This document shows positions 11,639 to 24,000 of a stretch of DNA of 64,000 bases, in pieces. How positions within the stretch are numbered: the stretch's first letter is position 1; each line of letters starts with the position of its first letter. The notes under the pieces were generated by a model. That model did not search any database. It saw nothing but the letters and a program-made list of their open reading frames with translations, and was not told where the DNA came from. The position numbers were made by a program, and so were the translations under genes. The DNA comes from Lineus longissimus (Eukaryota; Nemertea; Pilidiophora; Heteronemertea; Lineidae), in contig NC_088326.1 of assembly GCF_910592395.1 (NCBI RefSeq), forward strand, positions 129,001 through 193,000. The letters are read 5' to 3'.

Positions 11639-14600
11639 TCACTGATAATCGGCGAACAACCCAAAGAACACAGCAGCAGCAACGATGTTGATAATAAAGT
11701 AAACAAACATAAACAATCTGTCCAGAATCCTTGCCAGTTCCTTCCATTGCTTCCTCAGTTCCTTCTTTTCCGCTAGATCCTTCTGGAACATGAAATATCT
11801 GCTCATCAAATCCACAATCTTCGCCAGGTACAACTCGACGTTCTCTAGGTCCTTCCGCGCCGCTAACGAGTGGGCGCGCCCATTCGTTGGGGTCAACACC
11901 GATAGATGGACACCATCCGTAATTGGTTTTCCTGTGACCGGCTCAAGCTGGATTCCATTTATTTCCACAGGAGTGAAAATGTTCGGTATACTCGACTTCC
12001 TACGATTGGCAAAGAATAACTCGGCGTTTTCCGTCCGCTTGAGTTTCTTCTGCGCGGAGGCGTACATCCCGAGAACTCTCGCCAGACATTCGAAAGCGAG
12101 AAAACGCAGGCATTTTGGCATGACTGTATCGCCTCGGAGGTGGAGTTGTAACACAAGGACGGACAGGATGATGGAGAGTGCAGACGTCGTCATCAGACCC
12201 ATGATGTAAATAACTGGAAGGGAAAGAGGAAGGCATTGTTTTCATCGATTTCATAAACGGCTCTCGAAATGACCCCCCAAACTACCGAAGTCTGAGCTGA
12301 GCCTGCATGCCGTGACGGCTCTTGTTCGATTTGTTGTAGATGGATTCTGCTTCATTCAAAATCTCGAATTATCTTTTGTTAAAGTGCGCCTGCTCTCGTA
12401 TTACAGAAAGGTCAATGAGGAAAGCTTGATCGAAGGTGCATTACGCCGGAGAGTTACATGAATATGATGCAAAACGTAGGCCTGAGTTAACTACTCTAAA
12501 AACGGGTTAGGCCTGTCCTACCAATGATGGGCGTCTTGTCGCTGGTGTTGGGCAGAGACTCTGCGATGACCATCTGGAACACGGTAAACGCCAAGAGGAT
12601 CGTCACGCCCATGGATATCTTCTCCCCGGAGTCTGGCGGCAGGTGGAACATGACAGGGATCAGGATCGATATCACGATACACGGCCCGAGAATATTCAAG
12701 ATAAAATACGTCGGCTTTCGTTTCATCGTGAAGGTCACTTTATAGTACGACCAATCCAAATAAGGCTCGACGAAGACCGCAGCTTCTGCTTTCATGAAAT
12801 TCCATTGGCCGTCAATAGATCGTCCGAGTTCGTCCAATAGGATCGATTCAACTTGTCCGTCCACGCGCATGACGGCCATGGTCAAAGATTGGCGGTTCTT
12901 CGTGCGACTCTCAAACCGGAAGTAGCACTCCTGCGTGTCGTAGGGGAAGTAGGTCATGTCTAGATTGCAGGCCCTGATGAAGACGCGGTTGGAGTACCAC
13001 GTGACATTGCCGTCATACCAGACGACCAGGTCTATGGTGCCGATCGTGTAGGAGATATCATCAATACCACCATGGCTGGAACGAAATGCTCACCAAATAT
13101 ACCTATTGTCGCAATTGTAATCCCAATTACAGAAGACAGTTCTTTGGCAGAGACACGAACACCATGTGACAACTTTGTTTACTTCTTACGGCCATTGTTA
13201 TAGCACTACACAATGACAACTGCTTTCATATGCTTTGATGGACAGTTATGACGGGGGTATTAATCACAGCTCGGGCAGAGGTTGCCTTTGGCCCGGGGCT
13301 GCCTTTCCCCAAGTTTCCTTATATTGAACCAACCTGTCGACTGCAATGATATCCGGCTTCCAGATGTCCTGGTCGGTGAGAACGATCCTTTTAACGCCGC
13401 CGTATTCGGCAGGATCCCAGCTAATGTAGGCGTCGTTCCAGTACTGAAATATCAATATCGAATAAAGGGTGACGAAATTAACACCGCTCTGGCGGGTCAC
13501 TGTAAAAATGGGACCGGGATTGAGGGGGATGTAGGCTGAAAACTGAGGTGCTACCGGGACGAATGTTTAGTGGCGGAATTGGAGCTCCACCTGTCATGGT
13601 CTCCAGCTGTGTATGTGGGGCCCGTGGAACACTGAGATGTGGGGAACATCGAAATAATACCACACCGGGTGTCTGTACTTACCAAATCAAAATATGCTGA
13701 CATGGAGATGCGTTGCTTCTCATCACTCTGGAAAGGAAAGAAGACAAAATATTAAAGAACGCACGGCGTTGTGTGGCAAAGGTCAAAACAGTTGCTGAGT
13801 CTGGCTCGACCACAGACACGTGGCCAGGGAAGTAAGAGCTCAATAGCCCCCCCCCCCCATCCCCACTCGACTGTGAGGGGGGGGGGAGGGGTATGGGGCT
13901 ATTTAGCTCTTATTTCCACGTGTCTGTGACTCGACAACAACATGGCCACTCACCAACTCGACGAGGCTTCTTGGGTAGAAGCTGACTCTGATGAAAATCG
14001 GGTCGGAAATGTTCTTGATCGGCCGGACTCTCTTCTCGTAGTTCGGGATGGAGGTCAGCAGCCGGATGACCTTGGCCTCCGATGACAAGGTCTCTAAGAG
14101 AGGAAGAAGCATGTCAACTTTACGGTGGGACAAGTTTCAGGGGCGAAACTACCGTCTAAAGAATTTATAAAATGATCGTCTTCTCGGAGCTGTGGATTGA
14201 TGTCAATAACTGTATGACCTTAACCTCTGGTGGCAAAGGTCACTGGGCAGTGAAGAACGAAAATAGATCAAGGTCAACTACGGAATGGTACAGTTTGAAG
14301 CCTACATGCATGCATAAAAACCCTAACGGCCAAGTTAGAAACACAAACGCCCGACCACTAAACGACCAACTGCACTTGAAACATGATATACACCCAGCGA
14401 CTGGTCTCACTTGACTGCACAAACAACAAGTTCATTGACGAGACAGGTCACAGAGACGCTCTCGTGTAAAAAAAGAATTCCCCGAGCGGGTTCGAACTCG
14501 GAACTCTCGCCACTTGATCCTTGCCGCCTTACCCACTTCGCCATGAACATGAACCCGTTGTTGTAGACGAGTATAATTTTCAGTAATTCAGAGAATGACA

Positions 14601-14893
14601 CGGGGCCTAAACACATTTGATAAAAGCAACAACAGTGATTGGAGCAGTTCCTGATATGTACGCCGAGGTCGGACTCCCAGTTTCTCGGTATTGCGGTTGT
14701 AGGTCGAATGACAGGGTCACTGAGAACAGATGTCATCCGCTCAAATAAATTGGCAACAAAAATAACAAATGGAGAACATGTGAAACTATAAACTGCGGGT
14801 TGACTTACCGTTTGTACAAGATCCGAACTCCTTGAAGAAAAGAAGAAACGAAACAACCACAACCTTGACCAATCCAGTTATGGAGAAAGCCAT
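11639..14893 (-). CDS. Cys-loop ligand-gated channel, nicotinic acetylcholine receptor-like subunit B
   Basis: A second channel subunit with the same design as its neighbour. Exons, in transcript order, are 14893-14809, 14093-13954, 13727-13683, 13443-13334, 13075-12522 and 12213-11639, giving 502 aa. It has a signal peptide (MAFSITGLVKVVVVSFLLFF), ligand-domain blocks SWDPAEYGGVKRI and IWKPDI, and a Cys-loop C-NLDMTYFPYDTQE-C. DGNVTWYSNRVF carries an N-glycosylation site. The M1-M3 pore region has DSGEKISMGVTILLAF, and M4 is FIINIVAAAVFFGLF. Loop C lacks the CC pair, so it is non-alpha. The middle exons (140, 45, 110, 554 nt) are identical in length to those of subunit A. A longer in-frame start exists upstream (to 14968), but the ATG at 14893 places the hydrophobic signal at the N-terminus. 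Confidence 0.92.
13806..13937. mobile_element. Fold-back element in receptor B intron
   Basis: CACAGACACGTGG...AAGAGCTCAATAGCCCC on the left pairs with GGGGCTATTTAGCTCTTATT...CCACGTGTCTGTG on the right. The arms are about 40 bp with one 6-nt indel. The loop contains a C-run facing a G-run. It could be a MITE or an insertion-derived hairpin. Confidence 0.6.
14467..14545 (-). mobile_element. tRNA-derived SINE head or tRNA-like pseudogene
   Basis: On the minus strand an A-box-like TGGCGAAGTGG (about 14543-14533) is followed by a B-box GAGTTCGAACCCGC (about 14501-14486), then CGGGGAATTC and a T7 run that could end RNA polymerase III transcription. No complete cloverleaf with a 7-bp acceptor stem was found, so it is not called a functional tRNA. 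It lies in intron 1 of receptor B. Confidence 0.55.
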
Positions 14894-14924
14894 GATGAAC
14901 AGATGGTGCAGCAGCTGACCAGCC

Positions 14925-14931
14925 TTATATA
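14925..14931 (-). promoter_or_regulatory. TATA box of receptor B
   Basis: TATATAA followed by GGCTGG lies 32 nt upstream of the predicted ATG, with an E-box-like CAGCTG between. This would place transcription start only a few bases before the ATG. Confidence 0.45.
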
Positions 14932-17391
14932 TGTCTGTTAAAGGATAGCCTGTCTCCAGCCTCCTCATCAGCTAGTCTTGCCCAAGTACCATGATTGCAA
15001 ATCTGATGTCTGACCAAAGTCCGCTGAAATTCCCGAGTATCAGACTTGACGTGACAAAGAAACGTGATAATGGAAGTGTTTCCTTTTTACCAGCTTTGAA
15101 GGACTTATCGATTTCTGCACTCAGATCTGACCTTCTAGGAGTTGATAGATGGCCAAGTTGTCAATTAAACATCTTTTATAAGAGTAATGACTGTTTTTGT
15201 TGCTAGCCTTTCGATAACGGAGAGATCAATCTCTTGGTGGTATCATAATCAATCTTTCAGTGCTTGATGCGATGGTCCAATATAACTTGTTGTGAATAAG
15301 AAGCCTTTGGAATATTTCTGAGTAGAATCCATATCTGCTCGTTGATCATTCCTAATCCTTTATCATTGTTTCTGATGTTGTCGACACCCCGCGTGACGCG
15401 CCAGATGAGAAATGGCTCTTGACTCCAGTAATGAAGGCTAGAATCCCGACTGAGTAGTCGTTTGATATGCACCAACGATGGTACTAATGAACAATTTGTG
15501 GATCTTTTTCCAATCAAAAAGTTATAATCTATAACCGTGTTTACAGCAATTGCAATGAATGGATGGGTCGTTACATTATTCATACCATATATAAATGTAC
15601 ATGAGTGTCACGATGCAGTCTCCAGGAGCGTTGTCAAGCTACTGTGGTCATGCGCACTGGCCATGGCTGGTTGGGGAGTGACAGTTTTCAATGATTTTGA
15701 GGTACTTTACTACTTGAACTGAGAGCTGGCAGAGTATACGTTTAAGAGCCATAATTTGTATCAGCAGCCGTCAACAGCCAAATCTCTCCAAGAAAAGCTG
15801 TGGGGAAGAGAGGTAGATTTGCGTCACACTGCAAGGTTCTGGGGGACAAACGGTGTGACAGTATAACCAATCGAACGTGCAGAAGTTAGAGCCATATCCT
15901 GGCTCGAACGATAAACGACAGCGGTATAAAAACAATGGCGTTATGTCCGCCATTTGCGGGGTCATTCGTCGTTTGTACGTATGGACTGACATAACGTAAG
16001 ACAAAACGTTAAACCTATAGTAAACATATTGGGGTTCATTGAATAGAAATGATCATTCACTAAATTCAATCCACACAGCCCTTTAGCTGACTTACGTGTT
16101 TCTTAAAGGTCATTACCATTTTGCCAATGCCAGTTATTTAGGTAAGCGCTTCGCTCAATAGGTTTCTGTTGTCATCAAATTGACATTGTATTCTTGGGTC
16201 AATCAAAGAGGAATTTAATTTATTCCTACGCGATATCGCTCATGCATACAAAATGTAGGTTGCCGTATTCGCAGGTAATTTGCCAAATGGAAGGGGTGGC
16301 GGATGATTACCCCTCCTACCTGCATGAACAACTGCACCAGTAATCACCACGATCAGCTATGCATGAGCGAAATCGCCGATCCTGACAAAAATGGAACATA
16401 ATGATATAATTGAAAATAATCAAGCCATCTCTCTTTTTATTGACTTGGCACAGTAATTGGCAATCTCTGTATGAGTTCGTGAGTTTTCCGTCCCGGGAAT
16501 GATAAATCGGCGTGCAACTAGCCATAAAATGCAACACTAACACACGACAGAAATTATAATCAAAAGGTTGTTCGTGTCCAAGTTTTCAGTGTTGATATAA
16601 ATATGAAAAGTTGGAAGCAAGCACAACATCATTCAACAATCTTTAATCAGTTATGTTACGATTCTTCAATGTGGAAAGTTGAAGTATTCAATATCAGAAG
16701 TTCCCATTTAAACTGCCTTGGGCCACTCTCTCCTGTGCTGAGGTAATCATGGTACTTATTGTCCTTTTCCCTCAATTAGTCTCCAATCGACCACGTGGTG
16801 GATTTGGGAGGTGGCTCTTGCTCTCGCATGGAAATTGTTCCCCCAATTTAATATATTCAAGCCCGACCGATGTGACAATAAGGCCGTTTACAAGGGACTG
16901 ATCACACTTCCCGGCAGTGGCTTCGGGTGTGAGCAAATTCCCCAGCCTCCGCTACTCAAAGACGAAGGGGAGCTGCATCCTCAGGGCATTTTGGACCCGG
17001 GGTGAGGGTTGGCCTCAAAATGTCTCATACAAAGTGCGCTATATTGACCTCGATAATCGCTATAGCGCACACACGGATACAATGGAATATAAAATGATAA
17101 CCTATTTCAAAACCTATTGCACCACACTTTCATGGTGAATGAAATCGGGGTATTCGTCCCGAGAGGTATTTAAAATACGATATCTGTGAGTAGTTCGCTG
17201 GCGTGCCCAGCTCACAGTCGGGTCAGGCTTTGCACAGGTAGGTGGTGAATTTCTTATGGCCTTCGTCAATTTGAACCTCAAGATCTCTGAAGATGTGTGC
17301 GTGTGTATGGGAGGGGAGGTGTCTAGCTTTTCAAACACGGCATCATCGGGGCAAGGAATCAGGCCAGGTCAAAGTTGATGCAGTCAGCGAT
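14932..17391. other. Gene-free interval upstream of receptor B
   Basis: No exon with coding character and flanking splice sites was found. Two 18-bp segments (GATATCGCTCATGCATA at about 16232 and TATGCATGAGCGAAATCG at about 16357) are near-complementary and about 140 bp apart. Confidence 0.5.
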
Positions 17392-17648
17392 AGATGCTTC
17401 TACTATTGCACAATCCGTCAGCACTATTCAAGGTCCCACAGGATAATCACAAGAACGGCCGTATCCGCAACTGTATTCGCCCCTTCGACCCTCCCCTTCG
17501 ACCCTCCCCTTCGACCCCTCCCCCTTCGTCCCCTTCGACTCCGTCCCCCTTTGTAGATGCCTCTACTATTGCTCAATCCGTCAGCACTATTCAAGCTCCC
17601 ACAGGATAATCACTAGAACGGCCGTATCCGCAAATGTATTCGACCCCC
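17392..17648. repeat. 165-bp tandem duplication plus CCCCTTCGACC repeats
   Basis: A segment of about 90 bp (containing TACTATTGCACAATCCGTCA) at 17392-17485 recurs at about 17557-17643 with roughly six changes. Between and after the copies are runs of CCCCTTCGACCCT units and a C tract. It sits just upstream of the kinase gene and may form part of its promoter or leader. Confidence 0.85.
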
Positions 17649-17774
17649 CCCCCCCTTCGACCCCACCTAACTGCATGTGTCCTCTGTCGTGTGAAACAAA
17701 CCAGTCACACTTGCTGTAGCTTGTTTTCTCCCAACCCAGGTTCACTTGAACGAGCTATCAACAAACGAGATTCC

Positions 17775-20700
17775 ATGGCAACCGAGACGCACTCAGCAGT
17801 GACGGAAGTGCCGCTGGTGGACATCCACGTGGACCATGAAAACTTAGAAAATGGCGTCTATCAGGTTTTGGCCGAGTTGCGCAGTGGCTGGACGCGGGAA
17901 GACATTAGAAGAAAAGTATGCACAATTGCCTGTTCTTTTTAAACCAAACTCGGGGAGGCGTCTCCAGCCTGAGAATTAGGGAAGGGGCACGATTTGAGTT
18001 GGGTTCATCGGCATCCCCCCTGGTTCCCTACAATCCACGCGTGCGTGCTTGACAGTTCACGTACCCGTGGCTCATCATAACCATCCAAGGAAGGAAGGGC
18101 TAAAAAGTAAACAACACTCCAATGATCGGTAGAGAGCGAGCCGAGCATCACTTATATCGAGTTGCGCCACTTTTTCATTAGACCAGGCCAATATGAGATT
18201 ATCGGTTAGAACCACAATATGGCTAACAATAGCCAAGTTCAATGCATAACACTTGCTCAATGGGACATATCGCAATCCAATCCATTCACAAACTAAAATA
18301 CTGTGGGTTTTAATTTCAGTACATTGATCCAAACAGCGCCGGCGCGAACCGCACGTTCGTGTGCTACGTCACCGAAGATTTTGATGACGCAGTTGTTTTC
18401 CGTGTTCACACTGACCGTTTCCAACAGTTCGTCAACAGAGAAGTCTCTTTGAAAGCGTTCTTACTTTTCAATGAGATTGGTTTGGCGCCAAAACTTTACT
18501 GTCGTCTGCGGAATGGGATCTGTTGTGAATATGTCCATGGGGAGTCGTTTTCAAAGGATAAACCAGAAAAGTTGAAAGATATGAATATTGCCAAGTAAGA
18601 AAATGTGGTTCATTTTGAATTTGAATTTGACAATTATCTGAAAGCTCTTCAAACAAAACGATACAGGATTATATTCGCTGTGCTATACACGCCTCTTAAA
18701 ACTAATGGTTTTTAAGCCTTTGAAAAACCACGGAGAGTTTTTCAGCGAAAACTAATCTGCACCCCATAATATGAGGTTTTTCTGGGAAATGTATCTCCGA
18801 AAGGCTTAAGATTGAGAGATGTGTTGTGTAGTCATATTAGAGGAGAGCAACTATCATACTACATGTGATATTAAATAAGTTTAGTAAACATTATCATTGT
18901 CCTCGCCAGGAATGTTGCGCGGGAGCTTGCCAAAATCCACGCCAAGCAGACGACAAGACTTGCCCGGGAGAAGTACGACATCACAGAAGAGAATGCCCCC
19001 TGGATTACATTTGAAACGTTGATGAAATGTTGGCCAACTTCTTATTTTGATGCAGAATGTCAGAAACTGTGAGTACTCTCATTTTCCGAATCGACGGCTT
19101 GTAGAACCTGTATTGAAAATATATGGCTGTTCGGCCGAAATGAGGATAGTGTGATCATCGGCGTTAGAAATTCCGTGATAATTTGCCGCTTCCTCAAGTA
19201 GGAATTGGGACCTTCGATCTCGGTTTGGCTAATCGGAAAGCGCTTATCAAGCTTGTTCAGCTGAGAAGACCTGATTGGCCAATACTTGGACAGAAATCTC
19301 AAGGTGATCTAGTCAAGGGGCGACAAAATATTCAATGCGGAACTTCGTAATTTCATAAGAACTCAGTATTTGACTTGCGAGGTATATAGATCTATAAATC
19401 GAGTCCATTCCCTATCTTCTAACATCTCAGTGGCATGCCGTTTTCATCATCACAGAATCGACTCCCATGAGTTCCCCACAAAAGAGGAGTTTATCGTAGA
19501 AAAGGCCGACATGGAGAAGATGCTAGGCGACCTTGACCTTGCCTGCGGCCTCTGCCATAACGACAGTGGGTTAGGCAATGTCATCTTTAATGAAGAAAAG
19601 GGTAAGCCTGAACAGTATATTTGCAATGGCCGATCTGTATTACATCATTGAAATTATACCATTCAAGCGTATTCACGGCGTTGCAGTCACAAATCGGTTC
19701 CATCACATTTTCAGATCGAGTTATCATGATCGACTACGATATCTGCGGATACAACTATCAGCTCCTAGACCTGGCACAGTACACCGTCAGCGCCGCCCTT
19801 GGTTTTCCCAAGAAGTCCCCAGAGACCGCCGTACGCGCACTTTTCCCGCCAGGGCAACAGAGGGACATCTGTCGGGCATATCTTGAAACATTACGCCAAC
19901 TTGATTCATGGGACCGTGACGTAGTTGATGCAGACGTTGAAAGACTTTATGTACAGCTGCTCAAAATATCTTTTGTGAGTATTGGTTATCAGACGAGCAT
20001 TTGGAAGCGTTTGTTACACAAGTGTCCTCAGTTATTGTCCACAGGCTGAAAAATAAAAACGCCTTTTCAAAAAGCTTCGGATTCCAGGCCTTTTTAAAAA
20101 CAAAATGCCTCTGCACATTTTAGTTTCGATATGTTTTTGATATTAGGAATGCAACTAACGCCTCCGGCTCGTTCATATCAGGGAAATGAACTGTAACCAA
20201 TGGTACAGTTTTTGTAAGTTTCTTTCTTCAACTTTGCAGTTGTTTTTCTGAAACATCACATTTTGTTAGACCCGCGTTCTTTTTCAGTACTTCATCATTT
20301 ACGGAGTGTCAGCCTGCGGCATCATGGCGTCGGTACCAAACGTCGGCCCTGGCGTGAGTCCACGAGAATACATAACGTAGGTCGGCTATCAAACAACGGG
20401 CCAAAAGTTAGCTGTACTGTGTAAAGCGCCCCTTATCGAGCGATTCTAATCGCGGCAATCCTGCCATCATAATCGCATGCAAAAAAATTGCTGGTTTGTG
20501 GTGGTCACCGCAGGTGGCTGCCACGTAGCGACCTCTGAGCGATCAATATGAACCCGCGATGAACCCGCACTCAAGGCGCAGATGTAAGATATTTCCTTCG
20601 CGCAGGGCAGCGATTATATCGCAGGTCGTGCGGGCAAAGTATTCACAGGAAGTGGCCTGCATGGGTTTGTTCTAATTTCTGTGGAATATGAGAGACTCCT

Positions 20701-20892
20701 ATCGGCGGTTTCGTGTAACCCAATCTGACCTTGTCTTCTGCCTCAGTGTTTCCCCTGTGACATTTTTCGTCTGATCTCGAGCGATATATTTTCAGATCTG
20801 GTATCGGCAAGTGGAACTGGTATAAGGAGGAGAAAGAGAGGATTATGACTATGAAGGTCCCGGATGCCCCGCCCAGGTATAATCAAAACTAG
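17775..20892 (+). CDS. Choline/ethanolamine kinase family protein (ethanolamine kinase-like)
   Basis: A cytosolic kinase predicted to phosphorylate ethanolamine or choline, the first step of the Kennedy pathway for phosphatidylethanolamine or phosphatidylcholine. Exons are 17775-17915, 18320-18594, 18910-19068, 19456-19601, 19715-19974, 20288-20376 and 20796-20892, all in phase, giving 388 aa. Visible family blocks are LFNEIGLAPKLYCRLRNGI with CEYVHGE, ARELAKIHA, the Brenner motif LCHNDSGLGNVIFNE (catalytic Asp about 228, Asn about 233) and the metal-binding MIDYD (Asp about 247) followed by GYN. The C-terminus ends soon after GIGKWNWYKEEKERI. Divergence from vertebrate ETNK1/CHKA is considerable, so substrate choice is open. 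An acceptor at 17740 suggests a 5' untranslated exon. Confidence 0.85.
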
Positions 20893-20930
20893 ACACATTG
20901 TTTGTCTACATCACACTGTTCATCACCATG

Positions 20931-20936
20931 AATAAA
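20931..20936 (+). promoter_or_regulatory. Polyadenylation signal, kinase gene
   Basis: AATAAA 39 nt after the stop codon. A second AATAAA occurs at 21242-21247. Confidence 0.5.
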
Positions 20937-20993
20937 CAAGTTCTGGGCCACATGGACACGTCATCGATTATGGAGGTCCCGGATGTGCCACCT

Positions 20994-21088
20994 TAGCCTG
21001 GTACCACTGGCCACCGTCAGACGACGCTGTATTGACGGGACGGACGTCAATACAGCGTCGTCTGACGGTGGCCAGTGGTACCAGGCTA
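20994..21088. mobile_element. Perfect 95-bp palindromic MITE with 9-bp target-site duplication
   Basis: Two 44-nt arms (20994-21037 and 21045-21088; ends TAGCCTGG...CCAGGCTA) are perfect reverse complements around a 7-nt loop GGACGGA. GTGCCACCT flanks both sides exactly (20985-20993 and 21089-21097). The nine-base duplication fits a Mutator-like or related DNA transposon family and shows a recent insertion. No coding capacity. It lies in the 3' flank of the kinase gene, in a diverged copy of that gene's last-exon tail (GGTCCCGGATG). Confidence 0.9.
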
Positions 21089-24000
21089 GTGCCACCTGGG
21101 CATAACATTATGAACTATGAGCTGAAAGGTTGCATCGTTAATGGTCGTCCGATCAGGAACAGCAGATTGGTCAAAATTATGGATGGATGGATTATTCATC
21201 ATCACATTTGAATTGTTATTGTTATCGTTATATTTAAAATAAATAAAGAAACGCGCAACTTAATCAATATTTGAAAACATCGTTCAGTTTATTCCTTTAG
21301 CATCCTATAGGCTTTTCATTTTAGTCGTTATCTCAACGCCAAGGAGACAGTAGTGCACCATATCTCTTCTGGATGTGCACTCCCCTTCATTGCTCGCCAT
21401 GTTGCCAGGGAGTATACCAAGTCTTTGCTGGATGTGCCATGCTTCACTATGCGTACTCTGTCTGATCAAGATGTGTACTCTCCCAGCGTACTGCACCATG
21501 TTTCTACTGGGTGGACCTTGTCACCACCCTTAGGAAAAATATGTCTCATTTTCACATGGTGAATACCTGATCATTTTCATAAAGGGATTGCATGAAATCA
21601 GAACACCAGATCTGAAGAGACAGCAGATACTGCAACAACCATACCCTAACATGCTGTCACAAACAGACCTGATAGACAGGAGATGCTGGCACAACCAGAC
21701 CTGATGAAATTGCAGATGCTGCCACAACCAGACCTTGATTATGAAAATCGGAGAGATTTATATGTGTCAAATTGACCAACTTATGTCTGTTATTAGTCAC
21801 ACTCTCTCCAAAGACAGTCACAACCCTGGAGGAGACACTACAAATTGTATTTTGCTTCCTTTGTTGAAGATTATTTAGCAAACCCTAACCAAACCATTAA
21901 CCACAGTCGTTGATAATACAAAGCTATTGTATGGAGTTCTGCATTCCTAGGACGTCCATTCCTTTTACACCGGGGTACTTTCTAATCCCAAGAAAAAGTC
22001 CAAGGGAGCGAAACGACTGGGGGCGAAAAGGTCAGGGAGCGAAACAAGCGCTATTCATTTTCGTCATGTGACCTGTAGCTTTGATTTTAGTTTCATGAAT
22101 ATCGTCAGAGGCGCTGTAATTCAGAAATTTAAGATTTTCGATTTGTGGTAAAATAAAGCGAAAAATGTGACTTTCTGTCAAAAGTTGAGGACAGGGTACA
22201 TCGGGAGTTGACACAAGACAAAAACAGATGTACTCCTACTTGTCACGTGAAAAAATAATGCCTAATTTTGGCTATTTTCTGCCTTTACAGTGATTATAGA
22301 AAGTTGTATACTCTTATGATGTACGCAATGTACAGGGATAGTCACATGTCATGATCTACTGATGTAGCAAGTTCCTATCAACAAATGGGATAAGTTGCCG
22401 AGTGACTTCCGTCGAAGACTGGTGTGTGCCAACTTTGATAAAATGTGAAAACCATTTTCTTGGGATAAAAACTCTTCGCTATTTTGGGATTTAGAAAATG
22501 GTTCTCGACTTGAGGAACAGGATTATTTCTCAACCGAAGGTAGGCTGAATTTTTTTTTTTTTTTGTAAATTGATATTTGTGACGTTTATGAATTCTCATT
22601 TCAGATGATGGCCAGGTACTGATCTGTGATCAGGTTGTGTGTGTGGGGCTGTCACTGATTCAAACGAGTGAACTTCTCATCAAATGAGTGTTCTCATCAA
22701 ATGAGTGTTCTCATCAAATGAGTGTTGTCAGTTGTGCTTGTGGGGTAGCCCTATACAGATGAGACCCTTGTATGGGACTTGTATCGCGCTGGCCGGAATG
22801 AGTTCTATTGTCCGCATGTCCATCCCCCCACTTTCACTGGAAACGCTTCTTTACGCCAATTCCTCCATAACTTTGCCATGGTTTTGCTAATCATGCTAAC
22901 AGTTAAGTCTCGGCAAGCACCAGGTGCTAATTAGTGAGCAATCTCAGGTGTAGCCTGGTTCAGATCCAATTCCACAAAACCTTGTTGGTCTTACTGCACA
23001 GAATCGTGCATAAGTTTGCAATGATTACTTCTGCGGTGTCAGATCAGGTGAAATTGCGATAGAAACCAGTTTGAAGAAGGATGGAGGTCCTCAGCTGACT
23101 GAACTTCTGTCTGTGTTGATTATGTCAGTGTAGGCAACTGATTTGTAAGTGTAGTTAGTTAAGCCCCTGGGGCTGAGCTAGTTCAGGTCAAGTATGACTG
23201 TAACTTGAAGCAAAGTACAGCTATGCTGGCCAGTATATGATCATGATGCGACCACTTAGCCTAAGTGATCATATACATGTACTGGCAAAAGATTCCATCA
23301 GAAGAGGGAGAGCCTCGTAACATTGAGCTAACTTTACTTGAGTTTCGCCAAGAATCACAGCCAAACTCAAATCTCAGTGTTGCCGCTCCTGTGTATTTCA
23401 AGGTTGAGGCAAGATCAATTGGCACAGATTTGAATTCATTTTATTTTTGATGTCTTTTCAAAAATATGAGAAAGGCAAGGTTCACTTTATCAATGGGCCA
23501 TTATGCTATCTCGTGATCGTTTGCTATTCATTTTCACATGTCCCAGTTCGCATTATGCCAACATTCGTTTTGACCTTTTTATAAATGCTGACTGTCTGAG
23601 CTATCTGTTCAGTCCTCATGAAAAGGGGTGGCACTTGCAGTACATTGTGTTGTGAGTCATGAATACGCATAATTTACATTACACGTATATTGAAAATTAT
23701 CAAATTCAGTTACAAATTTGAAAGTTAATGAATGCCGTAGACGGTCTGAAGACAATAAAAGAGTAACATTTGCTAATCCATGATCTTTTGAGTGAGACAC
23801 AAAACTCAACTTCCTTATTGCTTGGCCTATACCAGAGCAAAACAACCACTTTAGCTTCTGATGGTAAATGCGGAAGAGGAAAGAGGTGGGCTTGTGTTAG
23901 GTGTCTCATTCAGTCAATGTCTTCATCATGTATCTGATTGACCCACATGGCAAGAATGTCTGAATCAACTCAGACTTCAGACAAACTATCAATGATTATT

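Noticed and set aside
14407-14862. 151-codon minus-strand frame next to receptor B exon 1
   Set aside because: It runs through the exon-1 donor and the tRNA-like element and has no homology of its own.
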